NCBI GenBank assembly: GCA_012845835.1
Contig: JABAKD010000030.1
Span: forward strand, 13,363,076-13,427,075
Origin: Undaria pinnatifida
Taxonomy: Eukaryota > Sar > Phaeophyceae > Laminariales > Alariaceae
Reading direction: 5' to 3'
Length of the DNA stretch: 64,000 bases
The notes under the pieces were generated by a model. That model did no database searches, had not been told where the DNA came from, and saw nothing but the letters and a program-made list of their open reading frames with translations. The translations under genes were made by a program, and so were the position numbers. Positions 24,401 to 32,961 of the stretch are shown one piece after another. Position 1 is the first letter of the stretch; every line of letters begins with the position of its first letter.

Positions 24401-27400
24401 CCTGGTTCAACAAGACAAGAGGAAATGGCTGATTTCCATATGAAACAACAACAAAAACATAAAAACCACGACAAAAGACCGCGCACGGAACAACTCTGTT
24501 GCTTTTTTTTTTGCCTGTTGAAATTCCACCTTTCGTCCTTTTGTTTATTTTTTTACCACGCAAATCTTACTGCATAAGAGTCGCCCTTACAAAAAGTCCT
24601 CATCATACTCGTGCTGGACACGTGCTTATGGGATTACCGCTTCTTTACGGTTCTCCACGACGACGGGGAGAAAGCGAACCGCCCTCCCGAGGGCGCCTCC
24701 CCACCCCCCACTTCTCGAGCTCGGGACAAGAACATAGTTTTCACTACCACCAGGTACATCTTATTTGCCCAGGCAGTCCATACGTGGATTTCGGTCTTGC
24801 GCCACTCCCCTAGGCACTTCTCGGGGGGGAATCTTGTATTACATAAAACTGTTTGCTTATCTCTTCCCATTCCTATTTCGCCGTCTGTGGCCACCATCTA
24901 TCTCCTAGGATAGCGATCGTTTTCTCGCTACTCTCTAGTCTACCAAACTCCTCCATGTTAAATTCGTCTAATTTCCTCATCTCCTCGTCTACCACATCCC
25001 GTTCCTCCTTGTATGTTTCACATTCTCCTACTATGTGAGTCCTACTCTATCGTTGTGCCACACGGGCACATATATGCATCCACGTCCTCCTCCTCCCGAC
25101 TACTGGTACACATCTTTCTTCTTTCTGGTAGGTCCAGGTTCCCCACACGAAATCGCAGTTTCAGCTTTTTCGCGTAGTCCATTGGGCCGTGCAAATACGT
25201 TTTCATTCCAATATCTTCCCTCATCCCCCCGTATATATCTCAAGTGTTTCTCCTCCTTCACCTTATTTCTTAGCGCTAGCATTTCCCTGGCCTTCGTTAG
25301 GGGGGAGATAAAATGCGCTGTCGGTACAGCAGCGGTAGACTACATTATTCCTAGTCGGCTACATACAGAGTCGGCAACATGTTGGATATGAAGATCATTT
25401 TTACGTCACATGCTGTTTTCGATGAGTTCAATGGGGCGAGCACGAAAGCGACAGAGTAATGACTTGCTGCCGTACTTTCTTTTTCTCTTTTCTTTTCTTT
25501 TTTTTGTCTGCTCCCCTAGTTCCCTCCCCACCGGCCTTATGCCCGCATCTCCTTCCTCTTCTTCGTGTTGTTATTGTCCGTAAAACTGCAGTTATCTTCT
25601 TCGTGTTGTTTTGCCCGTGCAACAGCAGTTATATTCTTCGTGTTGTTTTGCCCGTGCAACAGGTATCTGTTCCTCTTCAGCACGTATGGTGTTCCCCTGG
25701 CAATTGCAGCCTTTCCTTTCCTTTTCGATCTTCTTGCATCACATTCTTCAGAACACCTGTCGTTTGTTTTGCTTTGTTTTCTTTTTTCTTTCCTTTTTTT
25801 TTGGTTTATTTTTTCCTTTTTCTCTCTTTTTTTATGGTCTGGCTTATTTTGTTGTGTTCTCGTGCTTTACCTTGATGACTTGCGACTGTTTGGTTTACTC
25901 TGTTTCACAGTCGTCTGTGACCACAAAAGTTGTATCTCAATGAATCAGCACGGGCTCTGGGTGTACTGATGTCGTTGGGTAGAAAAAAGGATATAATGTG
26001 TATACAACAACAAGTCAGATCATGCGGCAAGTCACTCGTTTCTTTCTGTGTTTTTCTTGTTTTAGTATAACTTTCACTTTTCAGCTTAACTCGAGCTTGC
26101 TTGTACACTCAACGACTCAAGCCGCGGTCACAGGTGGTGTGTTTTCTGTCTTTTCTTCTCCCCCCCCGGCGCATGCCTTCATTTCGTACCAGGCATACCT
26201 GGTACATGTACTCGTGCTGCTGCTGAACAGCTGTGTGTACGTACGTAGACAGGCCGGGCAGACGTCGGACACATGGTCAATATCGAGCCTTCTCGGGCAA
26301 GAGAAAAACTGGGTCTGGATCAGTGGCAACACTACAGCACTGGCCCTCTAATCAGAAACCGGGTTACTGGCCCAGCACTCCGCAGGCTAGATTTCTTACT
26401 TGAGAAAAGATGTGTTCCACCTTGGTTCCACAATAAGATAACACTAGGCGTACGCCGAACAATGCCAGTGGAGCGGATAATCCCGCGGGACAGAAATGCC
26501 AAAGGAGGTGGGATGGATGAAGACGCGACGAACTCAAGGAAAAACAAACGACCGAAAGAAATACTAACGACCCCGCAGGTCGCGCACATTGGTAGAATGT
26601 TCCGCACAATTTATGCATTATTAATTACAGGAGAGATGCGCACGAACACCATTGCACCAGGCAAAAGGAAGGAACTGTAAGGTGTTTAGAGCGAAACAAC
26701 CCAACCGAACCCATCCTAACCCAACCGTATCCCATCCAACCCAACGGAACCGAATCCGAAGGATTCGAACGAACTCAACCCCGCCTAACTCAATACAACA
26801 CAACGCAAAAAGCTAAAAGGTAGGAGGAAACGCGCGTGAAGTCCTTGGTCGCCGTTGCCCTGAGCCATCGAGTACCTCTTCGCAGACGGTGTTTGTGGTG
26901 CAGGTTCCTTGGGGACCGTCCGGTAGGGTACCCTGCACGGTGGCTATGGGCCCTGCAAGAAGCGAAGTGCTAAGCTCCTCGAAGTTATTCAACCGATGCC
27001 TGAGCTTCTCTTCCTCGGCGCTGTAGCAATAGATCTCGGCATACCGTGGGTGGCGCCCGGCCTGCGGCATAGGGCTGCTGAGGTAGTGGTGGAATGCCTC
27101 CTGTACAACGAATGTCGGCGGGCCGTGCGCGAACCCAACCTGGCGGAGCGGAACGCCAAGACTGGAACCGGTGGGAGTGAAGGAGAAAGGGGACTTGATT
27201 CGCCGAATGTTGGCGAGGAATGCTCTGGATTGTGCCGTGTCCCCCCGCACATAGTCGAGGAGAAGTGGATCCGGGCTCGCAGGAAGGGGCCACAGGCGAA
27301 CTTTACCGTTTTGGCAGCAGAGGGAAGGAGTTTCTCGACCATCTGAAAAGGGGCGAAGTAGGACGTCCAAGGCAGGATAGCTAGCGTGAAGTTCCGCAGG

Positions 27401-30400
27401 AAGTACGTACATGAATCAACTGAAATACGTAGAGCAGCGTAAGACAACGTAAAGTACTACTGTAAACAATAAGTACTGATGTAAGTATGTACGTATAGCA
27501 ATGATAATACGTACAGCAGTGTAAGACAATGTAAAGCACCGCTGCAAGGACGTAAACAATAAAGATAAATGAACTGCAATACGTACAGCAGCGTAAGACA
27601 ACGTAAAGTACTACTGTCAACAATAAGTACTGAAGCATGTACGCAAAGCAATGATATACATATAGCAGTGTAAGACAATGTAAAGCACCACTACAAGGAC
27701 GTAAACAACAAAGAGGGCAAAAAAACAGGAATAATACGTACAGCAGTATTAATAAGTATTGAGGTAAGTATGCACGTAAGGCAATGATAACAGGTACAGC
27801 ACTGTAAGGCAACGTAAAGCACTGCTGCAAGGACGTAAACAACAAAGAGGGCAAAAAAATAAATATAATATGCACAGCAAGTGCCGGTATAAGACAACGG
27901 AGAGAAGATAAATACGCACCACGTACAGCAGCAGTGTGAGACAAAGTAAAGTACTGCTGTAAGGACGCAAATGATTAGAGTAGCCAACGTGGAGTTTACT
28001 GCAGAGAAGTGCTACTGAAAATAATAAGAAGTATGTACTACGTAAAGCAATGATAATACGTATAGCAGTGTAAGACAATGTACAGCACCGCTGCAAGGAC
28101 GTAAACAATAAAGATGAATCAACTGCAATACGTACAGCAGCGTAAGACAACGTAAAGTACTACGTACAGCAACATAAGACAACGTAAAGCGCACCAGGTA
28201 CAACAGCAGTGTGAGACAACGTAAGGTACTGCTGTAAGGACGTAAATGATAAGAGTAGCCAACGTGGAATACTGCAGCTTGCGCTGCCGGGGTTGTAACG
28301 AGGACCACTGATAGGGTCAGCTCACGCTATCACTACAGTGGAATCCGAAGGGTGTGCCAGCTAGCGTTGGGTTGCGAAAGCAACTGAGTTAAATCGACAC
28401 ACGACGCGTATGAAAATACGTGGAAGTGTGGTGAGCTTAAGCTTTATTTCTCCCCATCCGCCGGAGGATTAAAAAAAAAAAAAAAATGCAGAGAAGTACT
28501 ACTGAAAATATTAAGTACTGAAGTTCGTACATGAAGCAATGATAATACGTACAGCAGTGTAAGACAACGAAGAGAAGTACGGGGTTGCTCTGTAAGTATG
28601 TACGAAGTCTTACCTGGACCTGCCAGACGAGAGCGTAGCAGGAAGGGCACTCGGTCCGCGCAGGGAGGATAAGTAGCCAACGTGGAGTACTGCAGAGAAG
28701 TACTACTGAAAATAATAAGTACTCAAGTACGTATATGAAGCAATGATAATACGTACAGCAATGTAAGACAACGGGGAGAAGTACGGGGTTGCTCTGCAAG
28801 TATGTACGAAGTCTTACCTGGACCTGCCAGAGGAGAGCGTAGCAGGAAGGGCACTCGGTCCGCGCAGGGAGGATGTGCCGGGGCCATTCTCCCTCGAAGA
28901 TGTCCTCGAGCGGAAGAGCACACATGGAGAAGCGTGAAGCAGGCACCCTATTTCTGCGCCGGGCGTTGTAGAGTTGCCGGTTCTGTCGATGCTGCGAGCG
29001 CCTGGCCTGGTTTTGGCAATCCCTATCTTGCTGACGGCGAGAGCGCCTGGTGTCGTTTTCGCGTTCTCGGTTCTGCTGATAGCGGGAGCGCCGGGTGTCG
29101 TTGTTGCGTTCTCGATTGCGCTGACGGCAAGAGCGCTGGGCATCGTTCTCGCGTTGCCGATTCTGCGCACGGCGAGAGCGCCGAGCGACGGCGACGGCTC
29201 GACGCTGCTGTGATTGGTCCTGGTGTTGTGCTTGCTGTTGACGCAGGCGCGTTTGTCGTCTCGTGTCCATGGCTCAAGTGGCCAAAAAGCAATTCGAAAG
29301 TTTAATTGTGAGGAAGTAGACTAAAAATCTTGCACAACCAATGCTACTCGAGTTATTTCCTTCTAAACTCGTTGTTTCACCACATTCTCCCCCACTAAGC
29401 CTGACATATTTCCCAGATTATGTCAGGAACCCCGATGAGATACCCAGTATCCAATGCGACTGTTGGGTATTGGAGTGACTTGCTATGATCCTATACATTG
29501 CTCTCATCGTTGTTTTTAAGTGGTTTGAGCTTTACAGGTTCTTGAACGTGAGAAATCCTTTTTTTTTCTTCTTTTTCTAGGAAAGACGGTGAGAATGGAA
29601 CCAGCGACCTCACTGTTCATAATCTCACATCCTGCCGTCGACGCCATTGAGAGGAAGTAGACTAAAATGTTGCACAACCATTTCTACTCGAGTTATTTCC
29701 TTCTAAACTCGTTTTTCCGCCACATAATATAGTTGGAGTTCGAAAAAAGAAAAAAAGGGGGCAGCGACGGAGAAAAAGCGGGGGGGGGCAAGCGAGCTGC
29801 CACCGCCCCCCCCGGGAGGGCGATTTCCACGCTCCCCCCTCGCCGAGGTGGTGCACCGACGGCCGTTCTTTCGCCGGCACGCACGGGAGGCCAAATGGAG
29901 CTCGGGAGTCGCAGCTTTTTGGGGGGGGTGTTACAACCAAGATATTTTCCAAAGGTCCATTTGGACGTCACTACCACGACGTTAGGCCATTTCTTACACA
30001 GTCGGATTCCGCCAGTCGAAAACGGCCCTTTTCGACTGGACTTTTTTTCGAGTGGAATCTTCTGGTCCTTCTTCTTATTGTCAATCGAGTCGATTTTATA
30101 GTTTTTGTGCTCTTCCTAGAGGCGGTTGGTGTGAGGGAGTACTGCTGTACAGCAGTCGAAACCGGTGGCAGCTCTGTGCTTCGCGCTTTGTCCGGGAGCA
30201 ACGGCTCGGCGAACCCTCGTCCCAGCGAGTTGGTGGCTTTCGGCGTAGCCGCCAAAGCTACGTTCGTGGAGTTGCACTCAGCCGAGAGCCGCCAAAGCTG
30301 CCGGCGCACCCTGTTGCTGGCAGCATGGGATCGATACCGCGCGCGGCTGCCGTCGTGTGATACACGCTGCTGGCGAGCGGGACTAGGAATGCGCCACGCT

Positions 30401-32961
30401 GACTTGCTGCGAGAAGCAACAGCAGTGATAGCCACGCCAGCGTCAGCGCCTTGTATGATACTGCAGTGTGGTACCTGGTATGGGTGTGTGGCCGTGTGGC
30501 CGTGTGGGTGTGTGTTTGGTGGTGGGATGAACGATGCGATCGGTTCAAAAAACACGTGTAAAACTTTTTCGACCGAGCTTTTCGACTGAAAAAAGTCGAG
30601 TTTTTCGACTGGATCCGCCAGTCGGAATTCTCAGTCGAAAAAAGCAGGGCTTTTCACGGGTCGGGTCAAATCTCGCGGGTCGGGTCGGGTCGGGTCGGGT
30701 CGGGTCAGCTGACCCGACCCGACCCGCGAGATTTTCGAGACGTCTTGACCCGACCCGACCCGACCCGCGAGATTTTGAAAACCTCTTGACCCGACCCGAC
30801 CCGACCCGCGAGATTTTCGAGACGTCTTGACCCGACCCGACCCGACCCGCGAGATTTTGAAATCGTCCTGACCCGACCCGACCCGACCCGCGACAATCCG
30901 GGTGACCCGCGAGATTCGGGTCGTCTGGCGGGTCACGTTAACTCGACCCGTGACATTTCTCACGGGTCAGAGTCAAAAAGTCACGGGTCAAAGCATGTAT
31001 ACCTCGGTCGGTTGGTTGGTCCTTGGTCCCTCGTACTTTTCCCAGTATGTCGTGTTCTCTGCGTTTTTTACCGGCATTGTTTGCAGCTGATGATTATGTC
31101 GCGAGAAGTAGGAAAGAAACCGCAACCCACGTGCATGGACATGCCCGTACCGTTAGACCACCGGGTCGACCCGACGAGCGACCCGACGAGCGAGTTAGTT
31201 ATAAGTTACAAGTGCAATCTCCGGCCCCGGCAAGCAGCCTAACTGAGCCGCCTTCGACAGCAAGCCCACAACTGGGGCGGTGGATCTGTCAGCAGGGGCT
31301 GCGATCCGCGAGGATGCGTTGTCTGCTGCTGGTGCTTGCTGCTGCCAGGGTGCTGCTGCCGCCGCTGCTGTGCTGCTGCTGCTGCTGCTGCTGCTTCGAC
31401 AACGGCTGCTCTTCTTGCTTGTTTACGTTTGGTCACATTTCGTACGAACTGGTATGATAATTTTCGAGCTAGCTACTACTACTACTGCTGTATCTATCTT
31501 CTATCTGTGCAGTCTCCAGCCCCGGCAAGCAGCCTAGCTGAGCCGCCTCCGGCAGCAAGCCCACAACTGGGGCGGTGGGTCTGTCAGCAGGGGCTGCGAT
31601 TCGCGAGAATCCGGGGTCTGCTGCTGGTGCTTGCTGCCGCCAGTGCTGCTGCTGCTGCTATTGGAGCTAACGAACAGCTGCTGCTTCGACGACGACTGCC
31701 CTTCCTTGCCTTTTTACGTTTGGTCACATTTCGTACTGGTATGACCGTAATATTACTGCTGTAACATGTTGTTACGGCTTCAGTAGGTACGGGATTCGCG
31801 TCACACTGCTGTATGCCTTGGTATGAGTAGCTAGGGGTACTGCCTGGTGATTGTTCTGCACGCTGTGATGACATATGATCGGAGCATCGGCACGAGGGAG
31901 GCAGGAAGCCGAAATGTTTGTATTTTATTGGCGGACCCGCGGGCCCGACCCGCGGGGCGCCTGCACAGTATCAACGTGGCTCTCAGCTGTAAGTTTGAAA
32001 AAGGCGGATCCGCCGGCTAGATCCGCGGGTTTGACCCGCGGGTCAGCCCAAAACAACTCACGGGTCATTATGGCTTGACCCGCGAAGTGACCCGTATCTC
32101 GCGGGTCATGACCCGACCCGACCCGCGAGATTTTGAAAACCTCTTGACCCGACCCGACCCGACCCGCGAGATTTTGAAGCCTTTTGACCCGATCCGACCC
32201 GACCCGCGAGATTTTGAAAACATCTTGACCCGACCCGACCCGACCCGTGAGATTTTAAAACGTAATGACCCGACCCGACCCGACCCGCGAGATTTTGAAA
32301 CCCCCTTGACCCGACCCGCGGGTCGGGTCATGACCCGTGAAAAGCCCTGGAAAAAAGTTGAGTCGAAAAAACCCTTTATCGACTGTGTAAGAAAGCCTGA
32401 TTTGGGCTTCAGTCGAAAGAGGCCGTTTTCGACTGACAAATCCGACTGTATAAGAAATGGCCTTAGCGTATTACCAGTATATAATAAGGATGGCACCACT
32501 GTTCATATCGGCTACCTGGTACCAGTTGACACCACTCCCGAATGTCCTATTCCCCCGCAAATCAGAGTTTCATGTGGGGCTTTTCCTTTTTTGAGAGCGC
32601 CAGTAGTGTATTGATACGAAGCACACTTGCGGTTCACACGCAGAGGCGGCTTGCACCCCTTTGCTGCTGGAGTAGACTATATAATCAGATACAGCTGCAG
32701 GGCTGCAGCACCCGATCTTCTGACACAGGAGTACGCGACAGGCGATAGGCTGTGTTGAGACAGGTGTTCAGGTGTATCGCATTATAATTTTAGTATAAAA
32801 AGTGCTTCCGTAAGAGGACACTGATGATGCCAACGTTTTGGTACTGTAGATCTCGGTACTGGGCCACTTACCACAACTTCGGGGGTCTTCCAGCCCACAA
32901 AGAGGAGGCTCAGCATCATCACCAGAACCATGGCCACGAAGGCGGCCTCTGCTGCTGCCAT
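15425..32961 (-). CDS. SLC13/DASS-family (SAC1-like) ion transporter, six exons, 896 aa
   Basis: Minus-strand exons are 32872-32961, 22394-22993, 20425-21915, 19732-19959, 19118-19198 and 15425-15625. All borders are GT/AG and all introns are phase 0. Exon 1 encodes an N-terminal membrane helix ending GWKTPEVV. Exon 2 continues VFLALVLVWNAG and holds the SLC13 half-site motifs LNNTPVV (about residue 110) and GTSTNLV (about 154). Exon 3 (497 aa) is the cytosolic insert with RCK_C/TrkA-C-like pieces, interrupted by Gly and Ala runs. Exons 4-6 return to membrane segments, with ITNNAAAALAVPVA (about 809) and TPIGYQTN (about 850) as the second half-site. The family carries sulfate or other divalent anions with Na+ or H+; algal SAC1/SLT members concern sulfate uptake or sensing. 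The substrate here is inferred only. The start is the ATG at 32961, and an upstream exon cannot be excluded. Confidence 0.92.
15626..15785 (-). repeat. Long polypyrimidine tract abutting the last splice acceptor
   Basis: On the minus strand about 140 of the 160 bases before the last exon of the SLC13-like gene are C/T in CCCTCC and CTCTCC arrays, ending CGCGTTCAG at the acceptor. It is a microsatellite that coincides with the splicing polypyrimidine tract. Confidence 0.75.
16358..16615 (+). repeat. Dispersed repeat carrying a retroposon insertion
   Basis: This matches 21991-22135: TATAGTGCGGTT near the left end, a GGTTAGTAT / TTTTACGAGTA block and a right end with TTGCGCGAACGA and TCATGTTTCGG. 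The present copy is longer because a short A-tailed element (16441-16541) sits inside it. It lies in intron 5 of the transporter gene. Its class is unknown. Confidence 0.55.
16441..16541 (+). mobile_element. Short A-tailed retroposon (SINE-like), copy 1
   Basis: A core of about 85 bp (CGACACACGACG ... GGTGAGCTTAAGCTTTA ... CCCCATCCGCCGGAGGATT) is followed by a TAAAA microsatellite tail. The same core plus A-rich tail occurs at 28395-28486 and, reversed, at about 56018-56096. GATTAAC before and GAATAAC after may be a target duplication. An A-rich tail, short length and independent insertion sites indicate retroposition. No tRNA or 7SL head is evident. Confidence 0.6.
16616..19117. other. Rest of transporter intron 5
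   Basis: A GATGATGG microsatellite lies at 16612-16670. A loose repeat occurs near 17700-17890 (GCGACCCC-containing units with GTTGATGTT / GTCGATGTT). Otherwise I see nothing recognisable up to the donor of exon 5. Confidence 0.4.
20865..20990 (-). repeat. Coding GCA/GGT microsatellites giving Ala and Gly runs
   Basis: Inside exon 3 of the SLC13-like gene, triplet repeats encode about 16 consecutive alanines preceded by about 7 glycines. They lie in the cytosolic insert between RCK_C-like segments. Frame is preserved, so it is a tolerated length-variable linker. Nearby runs at 21540-21565 encode a second Ala/Thr-rich stretch. Confidence 0.8.
21991..22135 (+). repeat. Dispersed repeat, empty-site counterpart of 16358-16615
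   Basis: This begins CTCTATAGTGCGGTTGAGA and ends near GGACTCATGTTCGG, aligning with both sides of 16358-16615 but without the A-tailed insertion. It lies in intron 2 of the transporter, just upstream of exon 3. Confidence 0.55.
22994..24829. other. 3' part of transporter intron 1, no gene
   Basis: G-homopolymers (23020-23035, 23089-23102, 23131-23147) lie close to the exon 2 acceptor. From 23160 to 24830 there are no supported genes. ATGAGCACAGCC is duplicated at 23625-23645, and related GCAGCACAAGCAGCAGGYAAC-type words occur near 23690 and 24010. Confidence 0.4.
24830..25290 (-). mobile_element. LINE (non-LTR retrotransposon) 3' fragment
   Basis: Minus-strand translations give a LINE-type C-terminal region: LDLPERRK, then a CPCG knuckle (25058-25072), then HIVGECETYKEERDVVDEEM and SEKTIAILGDRWWPQTAK. 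The CPCG...H...C arrangement is the terminal zinc knuckle found after the reverse transcriptase in many LINEs. At least one frame change and stop codons show it is dead, and the reverse transcriptase itself is not present. It lies in intron 1 of the transporter in the same orientation as the gene. The clade is not determined. Confidence 0.65.
25300..26810. other. Intron 1, pyrimidine-rich and AACCC-rich stretch
   Basis: 25450-25880 is strongly T/C-rich, which creates long Phe/Leu/Ser-rich frames with no family resemblance. Duplicated words (TTCTTCGTGTTGTTTTGCCC near 25600 and 25635) show local slippage. 26690-26800 carries degenerate AACCC/AACCG pentamers. No gene is supported. Confidence 0.4.
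27430..28780 (-). repeat. Irregular array of a GTAAGACAACGTAAAG motif
   Basis: About a dozen copies of GTAAGACAAYGTAAAG or close variants occur at intervals of about 25-400 bp (for example 27437, 27522, 27594, 27668, 27801, 28069, 28142, 28166, 28559). They are usually followed by GCAAGGACGTAAACAA or ACTACTG words. They fill the gap between the Helitron coding blocks and create the Leu/Tyr/Cys-rich frames seen there. Confidence 0.65.
28395..28486 (+). mobile_element. Short A-tailed retroposon (SINE-like), copy 2
   Basis: Same core as 16441-16541 (CGACACACGACG to CCGCCGGAGGATT) ending in a run of about 16 A. It is inserted in the Helitron remnant's repeat-rich interior, so it is younger than that element. 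Confidence 0.6.
29307..29724 (-). mobile_element. TRIM-like miniature LTR element, family 2
   Basis: Direct repeats of 77-78 bp lie at 29307-29384 and 29648-29724 (start TGWGAGGAAGTAGACTAAAA, end CGCCACA/CACCACA). TAAT flanks both ends as a short target duplication. On the minus strand the right repeat is followed by TGGCGTCGACGGCAGGATG (primer-binding site). GTGGGGGAGAA (polypurine tract) precedes the left repeat. A B-box-like GTCGCTGGTTCCATTCTC lies about 40 bases after the primer site. Internal DNA of about 260 bp encodes nothing. The repeats differ at several sites, so the copy is not recent. Confidence 0.7.
30655..30960 (+). repeat. Left subterminal GACCC array of the hAT-like element
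   Basis: A run of GGGTC is followed, around a TCAGCTGA centre at about 30709, by about five units of 41-43 bp. Each has three or four GACCC words, then GCGAGATTTT and a short variable spacer (CGAGACGTCTT or GAAAACCTCTT). A partner array at 32075-32330 carries the same units. Confidence 0.8.
31215..31745 (+). repeat. Two-copy tandem duplication inside the hAT-like element
   Basis: A block starting CAATCTCCGGCCCCGGCAAG at 31215 recurs at 31510, and both run to TTACGTTTGGTCACATTTCG. CTG repeats vary in length between copies. No protein family is recognised in either. Confidence 0.65.
32075..32330 (+). repeat. Right subterminal GACCC array of the hAT-like element
   Basis: Six units of GACCC clusters plus GCGAGATTTTGAAA-type spacers, about 40-43 bp each, lie in the same orientation as the left array. 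A 142-aa serine/arginine/glycine-rich frame on the minus strand is a by-product of the repeat. Confidence 0.8.

Larger units (their letters stand above)
26813..29270 (-). mobile_element. Helitron remnant (Helitron-like N-terminal region)
   Basis: The minus-strand 5' end (29270 to about 28850) encodes an Arg/Gln-rich N-terminus, then DIFEGEWPRHILP and ECPSCYALLW. The 3' block (27412-26813) encodes CCQNGKVRLWPLP and RAFLANIRRIKSPFSFT, with FVVQEAFHHYL and RYAEIYCYSAEEEKLRHRL. These are the successive landmarks of the Helitron_like_N domain that precedes the Rep nuclease in Rep/Hel proteins. The Rep HUH motif and the Pif1-type helicase are absent. Between the blocks lie introns or insertions full of short repeats, and the ECPSCYAL segment is duplicated (28640 and 28840). 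It is a truncated, non-functional copy in the transporter's first intron. Confidence 0.7.
30645..32349. mobile_element. hAT-like non-autonomous DNA transposon with GACCC arrays
   Basis: The terminal inverted repeats read CAGGGCTTTTCACGGGTC, left from 30645 and right ending at 32349. They are flanked by a perfect 8-bp duplication GAAAAAAG (30637-30644 and 32350-32357). CAGGG termini and an 8-bp duplication are hAT hallmarks. Both ends carry subterminal arrays of GACCC-rich units. The middle holds a duplicated block of about 295 bp period (31215 and 31510) with CTG microsatellites. No transposase is encoded. It is inserted inside the Harbinger-like element. Confidence 0.8.
29985..32462. mobile_element. 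Harbinger-like non-autonomous DNA transposon (TTA target duplication)
   Basis: The terminal inverted repeats start GGCCATTTCTTA and continue nearly identically through ACAGTCGGATT, then (after a small gap) CAGTCGAAAACGGCC. The left repeat begins at 29985 and the right one ends at 32462. TTA lies immediately outside each end, the 3-bp TWA target duplication typical of PIF/Harbinger. Subterminal TCGACTG words recur near both ends. No DDE transposase or Myb-like ORF is seen. Without the hAT-like insertion inside it, the element would be about 0.77 kb. Confidence 0.75.

Noticed and set aside
25459-25875. A 138-aa Phe/Leu/Ser-rich frame resembling a membrane protein
   Set aside because: The region is T/C-rich in all frames. 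Three overlapping frames look equally hydrophobic, and there is no family match.
27381-28308. Leu/Tyr/Cys-rich minus-strand frames of 100-190 aa
   Set aside because: They consist of repeated translations of the GTAAGACAACGTAAAG array inside the Helitron remnant.
32068-32614. Long frames through the GACCC arrays on both strands
   Set aside because: They are periodic by-products of the 41-43 bp repeat units within the hAT-like element.
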